DNA of 64,000 nucleotides, taken from assembly GCA_051878975.1 (NCBI GenBank), contig JBJELD010000029.1:4061-68060 (forward strand). The letters are read 5' to 3'. A program made the translations under genes and the position numbers. Below, in pieces: positions 34,136-42,982 of the stretch. Position 1 is the stretch's first letter; every line of letters starts with the position of its first letter. The notes under the pieces are model-generated. The model ran no database searches. It had not been told where the DNA came from and was given only the letters and a program-made list of their open reading frames with translations. This DNA is from Caccovicinus sp051878975. Lineage in GTDB: Bacteria; Bacillota; Clostridia; Lachnospirales; Lachnospiraceae.

Positions 34136-34639
34136 TCAGGCAAGATGCTTTTTGAAAATCATGCCTCTGTACCGCTCCAGCGTCACCATCAGAATATTTC
34201 CCAGCACTCCGATTGCCAGAACCTCACCGATCCCTACGGTCACCATCGCAAACGGAATCAGATCTGTCGATCCGTATGCGTAACGAAGCACCCACGGAAT
34301 TATGATCATGTTGGATAAAATCGGCGGAATACATACCAGCCATTTGCTGTGCCTTCCTAAATAGAAGGAACCCGCCGCGCCGATCAGGGTTGCAATACTT
34401 CCGAATACCACGTCCAGCATCGCCGCGCCGCAGAGCAGGTTGGATAACAGACATCCGATAAATAATCCCGGGACAGCCGCCGGTGTAAAAAACGGCAGAA
34501 CGCACAGGATCTCGGAAATCCGGAACTGGACCGGACCGAAGCTGATGGGGGCAAACACCATGGTAAGCACCACATAAATGGCGGCAATCATGGCGGCGTA
34601 CACCATCGTGTACAAGGTCTTGCTGCTTTTGTTGTTCAT
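34136..34639 (-). CDS. queT: QueT-family ECF transporter substrate-binding (S) subunit
   Basis: 167 aa with about five to six hydrophobic helices, typical of QueT proteins that capture queuosine precursors (preQ1/preQ0) for the shared ECF energy module. The block FAPISFGPVQFRISEILCVLP near residues 29-49 is the family hallmark. The ECF ATPases are not in the window. A preQ1-I-like riboswitch overlapping its ribosome binding site supports the substrate. Confidence 0.88.
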   Translation of the reverse strand: MNNKSSKTLYTMVYAAMIAAIYVVLTMVFAPISFGPVQFRISEILCVLPFFTPAAVPGLFIGCLLSNLLCGAAMLDVVFGSIATLIGAAGSFYLGRHSKWLVCIPPILSNMIIIPWVLRYAYGSTDLIPFAMVTVGIGEVLAIGVLGNILMVTLERYRGMIFKKHLA

Positions 34640-34649
34640 GTTTGCTTTT

Positions 34650-34692
34650 CTCCTTTAGTTTTGTTTTACGAGTGGAAGGTCTCGAACACTCG
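34650..34692 (-). promoter_or_regulatory. preQ1-I type riboswitch in the queT leader
   Basis: Minus strand: a stem CGAGTG / CACTCG (34687-34692 with 34669-34674) encloses a 12-base loop containing CCTT. It is followed by an A-rich tail (TAAAACAAAACTAA) and AAAGGAG. The loop CCTT can pair with the AAGG of the ribosome binding site, giving the compact H-type pseudoknot of class I preQ1 riboswitches, which blocks translation. Gene context (queT) agrees. Confidence 0.75.
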
Positions 34693-34764
34693 ATTCATTT
34701 TACGCCGGGAATCGGCGGCAAGCCCCATAAGACCTTATTTTTTGGGTATCTTGCAGCAGTTCCT

Positions 34765-34793
34765 AGTGTAACACGGGTTGCATTTCCGGTCAA
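34765..34793 (-). promoter_or_regulatory. queT promoter
   Basis: TTGACC, 17 bases, TACACT on the minus strand, start site near 34757. The 5' part of the leader offers two mutually exclusive stems: GAATCG / CGATTC (34691-34696 with 34709-34714) and CGCCG / CGGCG (34703-34707 with 34713-34717). The first also competes with the preQ1 stem. Confidence 0.65.
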
Positions 34794-34862
34794 GGGTAAA
34801 TATAAGTCCGGCAAGGGAGCCGCGGTTGCTGTTCACAGGTCCCTGTGAGCGTAACGAGCCGC

Positions 34863-34890
34863 TTGCATTTTCCAGCTGCCTCTGTATAAT
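34863..34890 (+). promoter_or_regulatory. Promoter of the M24 peptidase gene
   Basis: TTGCAT, 16 bases, TATAAT. A small inverted repeat CACAGG-TC-CCTGTG precedes it at 34834-34847. Confidence 0.55.
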
Positions 34891-34967
34891 AAAGTCATAA
34901 AGCAGGATGCCGAATGATGAAGAAGCTGCGGCACCCTCTTAATCATTCCAATACGGAGGCAAAATCT

Positions 34968-36047
34968 ATGCAATCATTACATATGAAACGACTGGAGCGT
35001 CTGTGCAGGCCCCTGACCGAAAAAGGGCTGACCCAGATGATCATCAGCGATCCTTTGAGTATCTGGTATTTCACCGGTATCACCGTTCATCCGGGAGAGC
35101 GGCTCTATGCACTGTACGTGCACACAAACGGCTCTTACAAATTGTTCGTAAACCGTCTGTTTTCCATTCCGGAAACCGGTCTTTCTGAAATATGGATGAA
35201 CGATACCGACGACTGCATCGGTCTTCTGGCATCCCAGGTCGACAAAAGCTCCGACATGGGGATTGACAAAAACTGGCCGGCCCGCTTCCTGCTTGCGCTG
35301 ATGGAAAAGCACCCGAATGTCCGTTACGTCAATTCTTCCGACTGCGTGGACAGCATCCGCGCCGTAAAGGAGGACGACGAACAGGAAAAAATGCGCACTG
35401 CGTCCCGGATCAATGACGCGTGCATGGAAAAAGCAGCCGCATTTCTGAAAGAGGGCGTTACGGAAAAGGAATGTGCAGCCTATATCGAACAGCTCTATGC
35501 AGAGGCCGGCTGCCAGGGCACTTCCTTCCCGACCATCGTTTCCTACGGAGCCCATGCGGCAGATCCGCATCACGAACCGGATGACACACCGCTGAAACCG
35601 GGAGACTGCATTGTAATCGACATGGGATGCGTCAAGGATTCTTACTGCTCCGACATGACGCGCACCTTCTTCTGCCGGACAGCCGACGAAAAATACACCG
35701 CGATCCACGATCTTGTGCGCGAAGCCAATGAAAAAGCGGAAGCCATGATCCGTCCCGGCGTCCGCTTCTGTGATATCGACCGCGCCGCCAGAGAACACAT
35801 CGAGCAGGGCGGATACGGGCCGTATTTCACCCACCGTCTGGGCCACTTTATCGGTCTGGAGGACCACGAAGCCGGTGATGTCAGCTCCGTCAACACAGAC
35901 TGCACAAAAGAAGGCATGATCTTTTCCATTGAACCAGGCGTTTACCTGCCGGGAGAATTCGGCGTCCGCGTCGAGGATCTGGTGCTGGTAACAAAAGACG
36001 GCTGCGAAATTTTAAACCAGACAGACCGGCATTGGAAGATAATATAA
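34968..36047 (+). CDS. M24 family Xaa-Pro-type peptidase
   Basis: 359 aa from the ATG at 34968, which follows GGAGG. The N-terminal creatinase-like domain (about 1-125) precedes a pita-bread catalytic domain. Metal ligands: VIDMGCVKDSYCSDMTRTF (two Asp), HRLGHFIGLEDHE (His), SIEPGVYLPGEFG (Glu) and RVEDLVL (Glu). It probably cleaves Xaa-Pro bonds in imported peptides, fitting the transporter operon that follows 200 bases later from its own promoter. Confidence 0.9.
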   Translation: MQSLHMKRLERLCRPLTEKGLTQMIISDPLSIWYFTGITVHPGERLYALYVHTNGSYKLFVNRLFSIPETGLSEIWMNDTDDCIGLLASQVDKSSDMGIDKNWPARFLLALMEKHPNVRYVNSSDCVDSIRAVKEDDEQEKMRTASRINDACMEKAAAFLKEGVTEKECAAYIEQLYAEAGCQGTSFPTIVSYGAHAADPHHEPDDTPLKPGDCIVIDMGCVKDSYCSDMTRTFFCRTADEKYTAIHDLVREANEKAEAMIRPGVRFCDIDRAAREHIEQGGYGPYFTHRLGHFIGLEDHEAGDVSSVNTDCTKEGMIFSIEPGVYLPGEFGVRVEDLVLVTKDGCEILNQTDRHWKII

Positions 36048-36140
36048 GCTCCACATGATACAGCAAAATACCCCTAAGCAGCTTTGGGGCATTTTATTGT
36101 CACAAATATACAAATTTTCGACATGTTTTCCTGAACTTTC

Positions 36141-36210
36141 TTGACAATATATGTCATCAATACTATAATAAATTGGCGGTTGACATGGCAAAAAACGACG
36201 TTTTGTCAAC
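36141..36210 (+). promoter_or_regulatory. Strong promoter with repeated TGACA/TGTCA half-sites
   Basis: Perfect TTGACA (36141-36146), 17 bases, TATAAT (36164-36169). Overlapping the -35 is TGACA-N5-TGTCA (36142-36156). Just after the -10 lies GTTGACA-N18-TGTCAAC (36179-36210), with a further AAAACG-A-CGTTTT palindrome inside. The half-sites suggest a dedicated regulator that is not adjacent. Confidence 0.7.
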
Positions 36211-36243
36211 TGTATATTGTGAAAGAAAAAGGAGTAGAGGAAA

Positions 36244-37881
36244 ATGAGGAGAAAATTAGCAGGAGCAGCCCTTGTCTGTGCAATGGTTGTATCCCTGGCG
36301 GCATGCGGCGGTTCCAAGACATCCGAAGCACCGGCAGCAAGCAGTGCGGCAGCAGCCGAAACAACGGCAGCAGCTGAATCCGCAGAGACAGCAGCACAGG
36401 AAACATCAGCAGGAAGCAAAATTGTCAGAGTAGCGGCGGTTGACCCGCAGGTCGCTCTCGACCCACAGCAGTACACCTACAGCATTGTAATGAAGATTAC
36501 GGACAACGTTTCAGAATCTCTTTTGAAGACAAATAAGGACGGAAGTCTGGAGCCAACCCTTCTTGCAAAAATGCCGGAGATTTCCGACGATCAGCTGACC
36601 TACAGCTTTGAGCTTCTTCCTGACGTAAAATTCCACAACGGAGAAACCTTAAAATCCTCCGATGTAAAGTATTCCTATGAACGTCTGATCAAGCTTGCAA
36701 AGATGGCAACCCTTCTTGAGAACGTAGTCGGCTACGATGAGTTAAGCGCGGGCAGCACCGAGGAGTTATCCGGTTTTGAAATTCAGGATGACACCCACTT
36801 CACCATTACGCTGAAGAAGCCGTATGCACCGTTCTTATCCGTACTTTCCACCGCTTACACCGCAATTTATCCGGAAGCTGCATGTGAAGAAGCAGGCGAC
36901 ACCTGGGGCATGCAGACCCTGTACGGAACCGGCCCGTTCAAGATGGACAGCTATCAGACCAGTGTAGGCGTTACCTTATCCAGATTTGACGACTACCACG
37001 GCGGTCCTGTCAAGCTGGACGGTGTAGATTACAAGTTCATTGAGGATGTTAATACACAGGTTCTGGAGTACCAGAAGGGCAATGTAGATTATGTTGACGT
37101 AGACCCGTCCATTTACCCGGTATATTCCAGCAATCCGGATCTGAAGGATCAGATGCACGGCTTCCAGCCTACCGGATGCTACAGCCTGTCCCCAAACAGC
37201 AAGACCTTCCCGGATGCGCGTGTAAGAGAGGCGATTGCCCTTTCCATCGACAGAAAAGCAATCTGTGAGAGCATCCTTCACGGAACCGCAACCGTTCCGA
37301 CCTCTTATATTCCTGCCGGAATCATCGGACATGACGACACCCTGCCGGAGTTTGAGTACAACCCGGAGAGAGCAAAAGAGCTGCTGGCAGAAGCCGGATA
37401 TCCGGACGGCATTGATTTAAGAGTAACCGTAAATACCAAATACCAGGGCAACGTGGCAATCGCTACTGCATTCCAGCAGCAGGCAAAGGCCTCCGGAATC
37501 AACGTAGAGGTTGAGCAGGTTGACTCGGCAGCATGGTCTGACATGAAGAAATCCGGCGGTGTTGACTGCGGTATCTCCAACTGGTATGTAGACTACTCCG
37601 ATCCGGAAAGCATGCTGTACCCGATGACCAAGACCGATACAAACTCCAGCTTCTGGCATAACGCAGAGTTTGACAAGCTTCTGGAAGACGGTATCGCTAC
37701 TACCGATGAGGCAGAGCGTCAGGAAATTTACGCGAAAGCAGAGCACATCATGACCAGAGAAGACTGGGCAACCACTCCTCTGTACAATGAAACAAAGTTC
37801 TATCTGTTAAATCCGAGCATCACCGGATTTGAAATGGACTCCACTTTCCGTATGTTCTGGAAAGATGCAGATATTCAGTAA
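36244..37881 (+). CDS. Peptide ABC transporter substrate-binding lipoprotein (family 5)
   Basis: 545 aa. A lipoprotein signal peptide ends SLAAC (Cys 21), followed by a long Ala/Glu/Ser/Thr-rich linker. The mature SBP_bac_5 fold has LDPQQYTYSI near the start, FELLPDVKFHNGETLKSSDVKYSYERL and later DARVREAIALSIDRKAI, all typical of Dpp/Opp binding proteins. It is extracellular and membrane-tethered, and delivers peptides to the following permeases. A partial terminator after it would give more of this protein than of the membrane subunits. Confidence 0.93.
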   Translation: MRRKLAGAALVCAMVVSLAACGGSKTSEAPAASSAAAAETTAAAESAETAAQETSAGSKIVRVAAVDPQVALDPQQYTYSIVMKITDNVSESLLKTNKDGSLEPTLLAKMPEISDDQLTYSFELLPDVKFHNGETLKSSDVKYSYERLIKLAKMATLLENVVGYDELSAGSTEELSGFEIQDDTHFTITLKKPYAPFLSVLSTAYTAIYPEAACEEAGDTWGMQTLYGTGPFKMDSYQTSVGVTLSRFDDYHGGPVKLDGVDYKFIEDVNTQVLEYQKGNVDYVDVDPSIYPVYSSNPDLKDQMHGFQPTGCYSLSPNSKTFPDARVREAIALSIDRKAICESILHGTATVPTSYIPAGIIGHDDTLPEFEYNPERAKELLAEAGYPDGIDLRVTVNTKYQGNVAIATAFQQQAKASGINVEVEQVDSAAWSDMKKSGGVDCGISNWYVDYSDPESMLYPMTKTDTNSSFWHNAEFDKLLEDGIATTDEAERQEIYAKAEHIMTREDWATTPLYNETKFYLLNPSITGFEMDSTFRMFWKDADIQ

Positions 37882-37894
37882 TTACAGCTTTTGA

Positions 37895-37950
37895 GAAAGA
37901 GGGGGAAACCGCACTGAAGGAAACTTTGGGGCGAGATTCCCCCTTTTTCT
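37895..37950 (+). terminator. Intra-operon attenuating terminator
   Basis: GAAAGAGGGGGAA pairs with TTCCCCC and the following T-run. It lies between the binding-protein gene and the permeases, as is common for setting subunit stoichiometry. Confidence 0.8.
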
Positions 37951-37989
37951 GAGCAAAGCACATCTCACATCAAAAACGAGGAGGAAAAC

Positions 37990-38922
37990 ATGCTTTCATA
38001 CACAGCCAAACGATTGGGACAGACCATTTTCGTCCTGTTAGGGATCAGTCTGATCACCTTTGTGTTACTGCAGATTGTTCCCGGTGATCCGGTAGCTCTG
38101 ATGCTGGAGAAACGGGCGGATCCCGAAACAATTGCCAAGGTCAGACACGAACTGGGACTGGATCTGCCCTACTACGTTCAGTATCTGAACTTTTTAAAGG
38201 GCGCCATCCATCTGGATTTCGGCACCTCCTACTTTACAAAAGAAGTGGTATCTGCTGCCCTCTTCCGCTGCTTCAAGGTGACGGTAAAGCTGGCATGCAT
38301 GTCTTTTGTTTTTGCTTCCGTCATCGGAATTCCCAGCGGTATTTTCTCCGCAGTCAAAAGAGGCAAGGGGATTGATACGGTTGTCATGGTTCTTTCCATT
38401 ATCGGTGTCTCGGCACCGGCTTTCTGGGTCGCAATTATCCTGCAGATCGTATTTGGATTAAAGCTGAACATTCTTCCCATCTCCGGCTTCGATTCCGCAG
38501 CCTGCTATATCCTTCCCAGTATCGCTCTGGGAGCCCGCTACGCCGGCAGTATGGCCAGAATTACCCGTACCAGTATGCTGGAGGTAATGGGACAGGATTA
38601 CATCCGTACCGCCAGGGCAAAGGGCGCAAAAAAATGGTCGGTCATTTTAAAGCACGCTCTGAAAAATGCCATGATTCCCATTGTAACGCTGATCGGTACC
38701 GATTTCGGCTACATGCTGACCGGTTCCATGCTGATTGAAAAAGTATTCTCGATCCCGGGTATCGGAAAGCTGGCCGTAGACGCCATGTCCAACCGTGACC
38801 TTCCTCTGCTGGAGGGAACCGTTATGTATATCGCCTTCGTATTCGTTATCGTGAACCTGATTGTCGATTTATCCTACGCATTCCTGGATCCGAGAATTCG
38901 ATATGGGAAAGGAGCAGCATGA
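37990..38922 (+). CDS. Peptide ABC transporter permease (DppB family)
   Basis: 310 aa with six predicted helices. It has the N-terminal YTAKRLGQTIFVLLGISLITFVLLQ helix, the EAA loop at QDYIRTARAKGAKKWSVI and the terminal AFLDPRIRYG. The stop codon overlaps the next start by 4 bases (ATGA), linking translation of both permeases. It is clearly paralogous to the gene at 974-1930. Confidence 0.94.
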   Translation: MLSYTAKRLGQTIFVLLGISLITFVLLQIVPGDPVALMLEKRADPETIAKVRHELGLDLPYYVQYLNFLKGAIHLDFGTSYFTKEVVSAALFRCFKVTVKLACMSFVFASVIGIPSGIFSAVKRGKGIDTVVMVLSIIGVSAPAFWVAIILQIVFGLKLNILPISGFDSAACYILPSIALGARYAGSMARITRTSMLEVMGQDYIRTARAKGAKKWSVILKHALKNAMIPIVTLIGTDFGYMLTGSMLIEKVFSIPGIGKLAVDAMSNRDLPLLEGTVMYIAFVFVIVNLIVDLSYAFLDPRIRYGKGAA

Positions 38923-39836
38923 GTAAGAAGATATTTGGATTTTTTAATAAACAGAAGCAGTTTGAGCAGGACATGCTGGAGAACGGTATGGAGTATTCCA
39001 GCTTTTACGGGGACAGCTTAAAACGTCTGAAGAAAAACAAAATGGCCATGTTCTGTGCCGGCATTCTGATCGTTTTAATTGCCATTGCCATCCTGGCCCC
39101 AGTAATTTCCCCTTATGACCCTACCTTTCAGGATTATACTGCCGTGCTGGCCGCTCCCAGCAAGGCCCATCCCTTCGGCACCGATGAGTACGGACGGGAT
39201 ATTTTATCCAGAATTATTTACGGCTCGAGAGTTTCCATCAGCATCGGTATTGTAGCCCAGGTGGTGGCTTCTCTGGTAGGTGTTACGCTTGGTTCGCTTG
39301 CCGGATATTACGGCGGAAAAATTGACAGCGTAATTTCCCGAATCATGGAAATTTTCCAGGCCTTCCCGGATCTGATTTTTGCCATGGCCATCATGACCTT
39401 CATGGGAAAAGGCGTCCTGAACCTGTTCATTGCCCTGGGTCTTCTTACCTGGGTAAGAACCGCCCGAATGATCCGAGGCGCCGTTATGCAGCTGAAGGAA
39501 AAGGAATACATTGAGGCCAGCCGCGCAAACGGAGCCTCCACCTTCTGGATCATCACCAAGGGGCTGATTCCCAACTGCCTCTCCACCATCATCGTACTGA
39601 TTACCCTGGGTATTCCGAATGCCATCATGTATGAGGCCTCCTTAAGCTTTCTGGGAATCGGTATTCAGCCGCCTACCCCGTCCTGGGGCAACATGATCAG
39701 TGCAGCTCAGACCTTCATCAGCTACCGTCCTCTGTACAGCATCATGCCCGGTGTGGCTATCATGATCACCGTAATCGCATTTAACATCTTCGGCGACGGA
39801 CTGAGAGACGCCCTTGACCCGAAGCTGAAAAACTAA
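38919..39836 (+). CDS. Peptide ABC transporter permease (DppC family)
   Basis: 305 aa. An N-terminal cytoplasmic stretch is followed by helix 1 (MFCAGILIVLIAIAILAPVI), the conserved HPFGTDEYGRDILSRIIYGSR, the EAA loop EKEYIEASRANGASTFWII and the terminal FGDGLRDALDPK. It pairs with the preceding DppB-type permease. A gap of 15 bases separates it from the ATPase gene. Confidence 0.94.
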   Translation: MSKKIFGFFNKQKQFEQDMLENGMEYSSFYGDSLKRLKKNKMAMFCAGILIVLIAIAILAPVISPYDPTFQDYTAVLAAPSKAHPFGTDEYGRDILSRIIYGSRVSISIGIVAQVVASLVGVTLGSLAGYYGGKIDSVISRIMEIFQAFPDLIFAMAIMTFMGKGVLNLFIALGLLTWVRTARMIRGAVMQLKEKEYIEASRANGASTFWIITKGLIPNCLSTIIVLITLGIPNAIMYEASLSFLGIGIQPPTPSWGNMISAAQTFISYRPLYSIMPGVAIMITVIAFNIFGDGLRDALDPKLKN

Positions 39837-39851
39837 AGGGAGGCTCTGACA

Positions 39852-40844
39852 ATGGGAGAAAAAATATTAGAAGTAAAGCATTTAAAAACCTATTTTCACA
39901 CAGATGCAGGCCTTTCCAAAGCAGTAAATGACGTGTCCTTCTCTGTGGAAAAAGGCAAGACCCTGGGAATCGTAGGCGAATCCGGATGCGGAAAAAGCAT
40001 CACCTCCTTGTCCATCATGGGGCTTGTGGAAATTCCTCCGGGAGAAATCGCCGGCGGTGAAATTATCTTTGAGGGGGAAGACCTGTTAAAAAAGAACGAG
40101 GATGAGATGCGCAGGATTCGCGGCAAAAAGATTGCCATGATCTTCCAGGAGCCCATGACATCCTTAAACCCGGTCTTTACAATCGGACAGCAGATCATGG
40201 AGGCGCTGATGCTCCATGAAAAAATGACCAAGCAGCAGGCCCGTGCCAAGGGAATTGAGATGCTGAAAATGGTAAAGATTCCTCTGGCAGAAAAGCGTTT
40301 TGATGAATATCCGCATCAGCTTTCCGGCGGTATGAGACAGCGTGTCATGATTGCCATGGCGCTGTGCTGCAATCCGGAGCTTCTGATCTGCGATGAACCT
40401 ACCACCGCTCTTGATGTGACCATTCAGGCGCAGATTCTGGACCTGATCAATGAGCTGAAGGAAAAAACCGGCACCTCCGTTATGATGATCACCCATGACC
40501 TGGGCGTCATTGCAGAGGTAGCAGATGACGTGATGGTCATGTATGCCGGCAAGGTCGTGGAACACGCGACCTGTGACCAGATTTTTGACAAGCCCATGCA
40601 CCCCTACACCTACGGTCTGATGAACTGCATTCCGAAACTGGACGATGACGATACCAAACGGTTAAGCGTAATTGAGGGCATGGTCCCAAGCTTTGACGAT
40701 ATGCCGAAGGGGTGCGCATTCTGCCCAAGATGTCCGGAAGCAAAAGAAATCTGCAGACAGAAAATGCCGGAGCTTACAGAAACCGAAGGACGTATGGTAC
40801 GCTGTTTTAAATACGGGCCGGAATGGAAGGAGAGTGCCGAATGA
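39852..40844 (+). CDS. Peptide ABC transporter ATPase (DppD family)
   Basis: 330 aa. Walker A GESGCGKS, Q-loop FQEPMTSLNP, signature LSGGMRQRVMIAMAL, Walker B LLICDEPTTALDV and switch His in MMITHDLG. The C-terminal oligopeptide-transporter extension has the Cys-rich CAFCPRCPEAKEICRQ motif, expected to hold an Fe-S cluster or zinc. It forms a heterodimer with the next gene product. Confidence 0.95.
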   Translation: MGEKILEVKHLKTYFHTDAGLSKAVNDVSFSVEKGKTLGIVGESGCGKSITSLSIMGLVEIPPGEIAGGEIIFEGEDLLKKNEDEMRRIRGKKIAMIFQEPMTSLNPVFTIGQQIMEALMLHEKMTKQQARAKGIEMLKMVKIPLAEKRFDEYPHQLSGGMRQRVMIAMALCCNPELLICDEPTTALDVTIQAQILDLINELKEKTGTSVMMITHDLGVIAEVADDVMVMYAGKVVEHATCDQIFDKPMHPYTYGLMNCIPKLDDDDTKRLSVIEGMVPSFDDMPKGCAFCPRCPEAKEICRQKMPELTETEGRMVRCFKYGPEWKESAE

Positions 40845-41836
40845 GCGAGCATATGAACCAGACACCTTTGCTGGAGGTCAAGCATTTAAGAAAGCTGTTC
40901 CCCGCAAAGTCCGCATTTCTCTCAAAAGAGAAAACTTATATCAAGGCGGTCGATGACGTATCCTTTACCTTAATGCCCCGGGAAACCCTGGGCGTGGTCG
41001 GCGAATCCGGCTGCGGAAAATCCACCATGGGACGCTCCGTTCTCCGTCTGATCGAACCGACTGCTGGAGAAATCCTTTATAAAGGGCAGGATTTTATGTC
41101 TGCCAGAGGCGCCGAGCTTCGGAAAATGCGTGCAGAAATGCAGATCATTTTCCAGGATCCCTATGCCTCCTTAAACCCCAGAATGACCGTGGGCGAGATC
41201 ATTGCGGAGCCCTTAAACATTCAGAAAAAATACGCCACAAAAGAAGAAACCCGTGAGCAGGTATTAAAAGTAATGCAGGTTGTAGGGCTGAATCCAAAGT
41301 ATTACAACCGCTATCCGCACGAATTTTCCGGCGGACAGCGCCAGAGAATCGGAATTGCACGGGCAATCGTCATGAATCCGTCCCTGATCGTCTGCGACGA
41401 GCCGGTATCGGCACTGGACGTATCCATTCAGTCTCAGGTTCTGAATCTGCTGCGCGATCTTCAGGAATCCATGGGAATGGCCTATATTTTTATTTCCCAT
41501 AACTTAAGCGTAATCAAGCACATTTCCGACCGGATCATGGTCATGTATCTGGGACATGTAGTGGAGATGGCGGATAAAAATGACCTGTTTGAGAATCCGT
41601 CTCACCCCTACACCCAGGCACTGCTGTCCGCAATCCCGATGCCGGAACGCCACAGCAAACGAAAAAAGATCCTTCTTCAGGGAGATCTGCCAAGCCCGGC
41701 AAATCCGCCGTCCGGCTGTATTTTCCACACCAGATGCTTCATGGCGCAGGACATCTGCTCCACAGAAACACCAGAGCTTAAAGATATAGGAAACGGCCAT
41801 TTCTGTGCATGCCATTTCTGCGGAAAATGTAAATAA
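40841..41836 (+). CDS. Peptide ABC transporter ATPase (DppF family)
   Basis: 331 aa from the ATG at 40841, placed 8 bases after AAGGAG and overlapping the previous stop (ATGA). Walker A GESGCGKST, Q-loop FQDPYASLNPRMTVGEI (the DppF/OppF hallmark), signature FSGGQRQRIGIARA, Walker B LIVCDEPVSALDV, and a C-terminal CIFHTRC...DICS Cys motif. It completes the five-gene importer. Confidence 0.95.
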   Translation: MSEHMNQTPLLEVKHLRKLFPAKSAFLSKEKTYIKAVDDVSFTLMPRETLGVVGESGCGKSTMGRSVLRLIEPTAGEILYKGQDFMSARGAELRKMRAEMQIIFQDPYASLNPRMTVGEIIAEPLNIQKKYATKEETREQVLKVMQVVGLNPKYYNRYPHEFSGGQRQRIGIARAIVMNPSLIVCDEPVSALDVSIQSQVLNLLRDLQESMGMAYIFISHNLSVIKHISDRIMVMYLGHVVEMADKNDLFENPSHPYTQALLSAIPMPERHSKRKKILLQGDLPSPANPPSGCIFHTRCFMAQDICSTETPELKDIGNGHFCACHFCGKCK

Positions 41837-41847
41837 GCAAAACCGTC

Positions 41848-41871
41848 CGGGGCGGCAAAGCTGCCGTCCCG
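41848..41871 (+). other. Intercistronic hairpin
   Basis: Ten-pair stem (CGGGGCGGCA / TGCCGTCCCG with one G-U pair) and a 4-base loop, without a U-tract. Probably an mRNA-stability or spacing element between transporter and epimerase genes. Confidence 0.5.
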
Positions 41872-41896
41872 AACGAAAGAAAGGGAGCATATTTTT

Positions 41897-42982
41897 ATGA
41901 AAATTACTGATATCAAAACTCATATGATGAGAGTACCGTTAGTACGGCCTTTCCGGATCTCTCTGGGCGTCATCACCCATGCTGTAAGCTGTCTGGTGGA
42001 AATCGAAACCGATGAGGGAATCACCGGCTACGGAGAAGGCTCTCCGGGCCCGCTGATCACCGGTGAAAACCTGGAGGGAACCGTAGAAACCATCCGGGTT
42101 TTAAAGGAAAAGCTGATCGGCATGGACCCAAGAGACATTGAAGCGATTTATACCGTTATGAACCGCGCCGTAGCATATGCAGGAACCGCCAAGGCCGCCA
42201 TCGACATTGCCTGCCATGACATTCTGGGCAAGTCCTGCGGCCTTCCTCTGTACCGTCTGTTAGGAGGTCTTGGCAACGAAATTGAGACCGATATGACGGT
42301 GGGCATTGACACACCCGAGATCATGGCAGAACGGGCAAAGGCCCATGTAAAAGCCGGCTTCAACGTAATCAAGACCAAGGTCGGCACCGACATTGCAAGC
42401 GATCTGGCCCGCGTGAAGGCCATCCGTGAAGCCGTCGGCGACGATGTAAAGATCCGACTGGATGCCAACCAGGGCTGGCACGGAAAAGAGGCGGTAGAGC
42501 TCTTAAGCCGTTTAAACGAATATGATATTGAGCTGGTGGAGCAGCCGGTTCCGCGATATGATTTTGAAGGTCTGAAATATGTTACCGCTCACAGCTGCGT
42601 ACCGGTTATGGCAGACGAAAGCTGCTGGGATGCCAAGGATGCCTTAAAGCTGGTTTCTGAGCGGGCCGTTGATTTTATCAATATTAAGCTGATGAAATGC
42701 GGCGGCCTTTATGAGGCAAAGAAGATCGTAAACATTGCAGAAGCGGCCGGCGTGGAATGCATGCTGGGCTGCATGGCCGAGGAAAGCGGAATTGCCATCA
42801 ATGCGGCGGCAGCGCTTGGTGCAGCCTTAAAGAACATCACAAGAGCCGATCTGGATGCCAGCTTCTCTCTGACCGAGCTGCCATATGAAGGCGGATTTAC
42901 GATTCAGAACACCAGACATCTGATCCTCTCTGAAAATCCGGGACTGGGACTGGAACGTCTGAAGGAGGATATGCTTCAATGA
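41897..42982 (+). CDS. Dipeptide epimerase (L-Ala-D/L-Glu epimerase-like, enolase superfamily)
   Basis: 361 aa. A capping domain is followed by a barrel with the acid/base lysines of the epimerase branch: FNVIKTKVG (the KxK motif near residues 155-160) and FINIKLMKCGG. Metal ligands are in RLDANQGW, ELVEQPV and MADESC. Enzymes of this type interconvert L-Ala-D-Glu and L-Ala-L-Glu from peptidoglycan, though other dipeptide specificities occur. The position after a dipeptide importer supports a peptide substrate. The stop overlaps the next start by 4 bases. Confidence 0.88.
   Translation: MKITDIKTHMMRVPLVRPFRISLGVITHAVSCLVEIETDEGITGYGEGSPGPLITGENLEGTVETIRVLKEKLIGMDPRDIEAIYTVMNRAVAYAGTAKAAIDIACHDILGKSCGLPLYRLLGGLGNEIETDMTVGIDTPEIMAERAKAHVKAGFNVIKTKVGTDIASDLARVKAIREAVGDDVKIRLDANQGWHGKEAVELLSRLNEYDIELVEQPVPRYDFEGLKYVTAHSCVPVMADESCWDAKDALKLVSERAVDFINIKLMKCGGLYEAKKIVNIAEAAGVECMLGCMAEESGIAINAAAALGAALKNITRADLDASFSLTELPYEGGFTIQNTRHLILSENPGLGLERLKEDMLQ

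Noticed and set aside
34914..34967. N-terminal extension of the M24 peptidase
   Set aside because: The ATG at 34914 lacks a ribosome binding site; GGAGG lies directly before the ATG at 34968.
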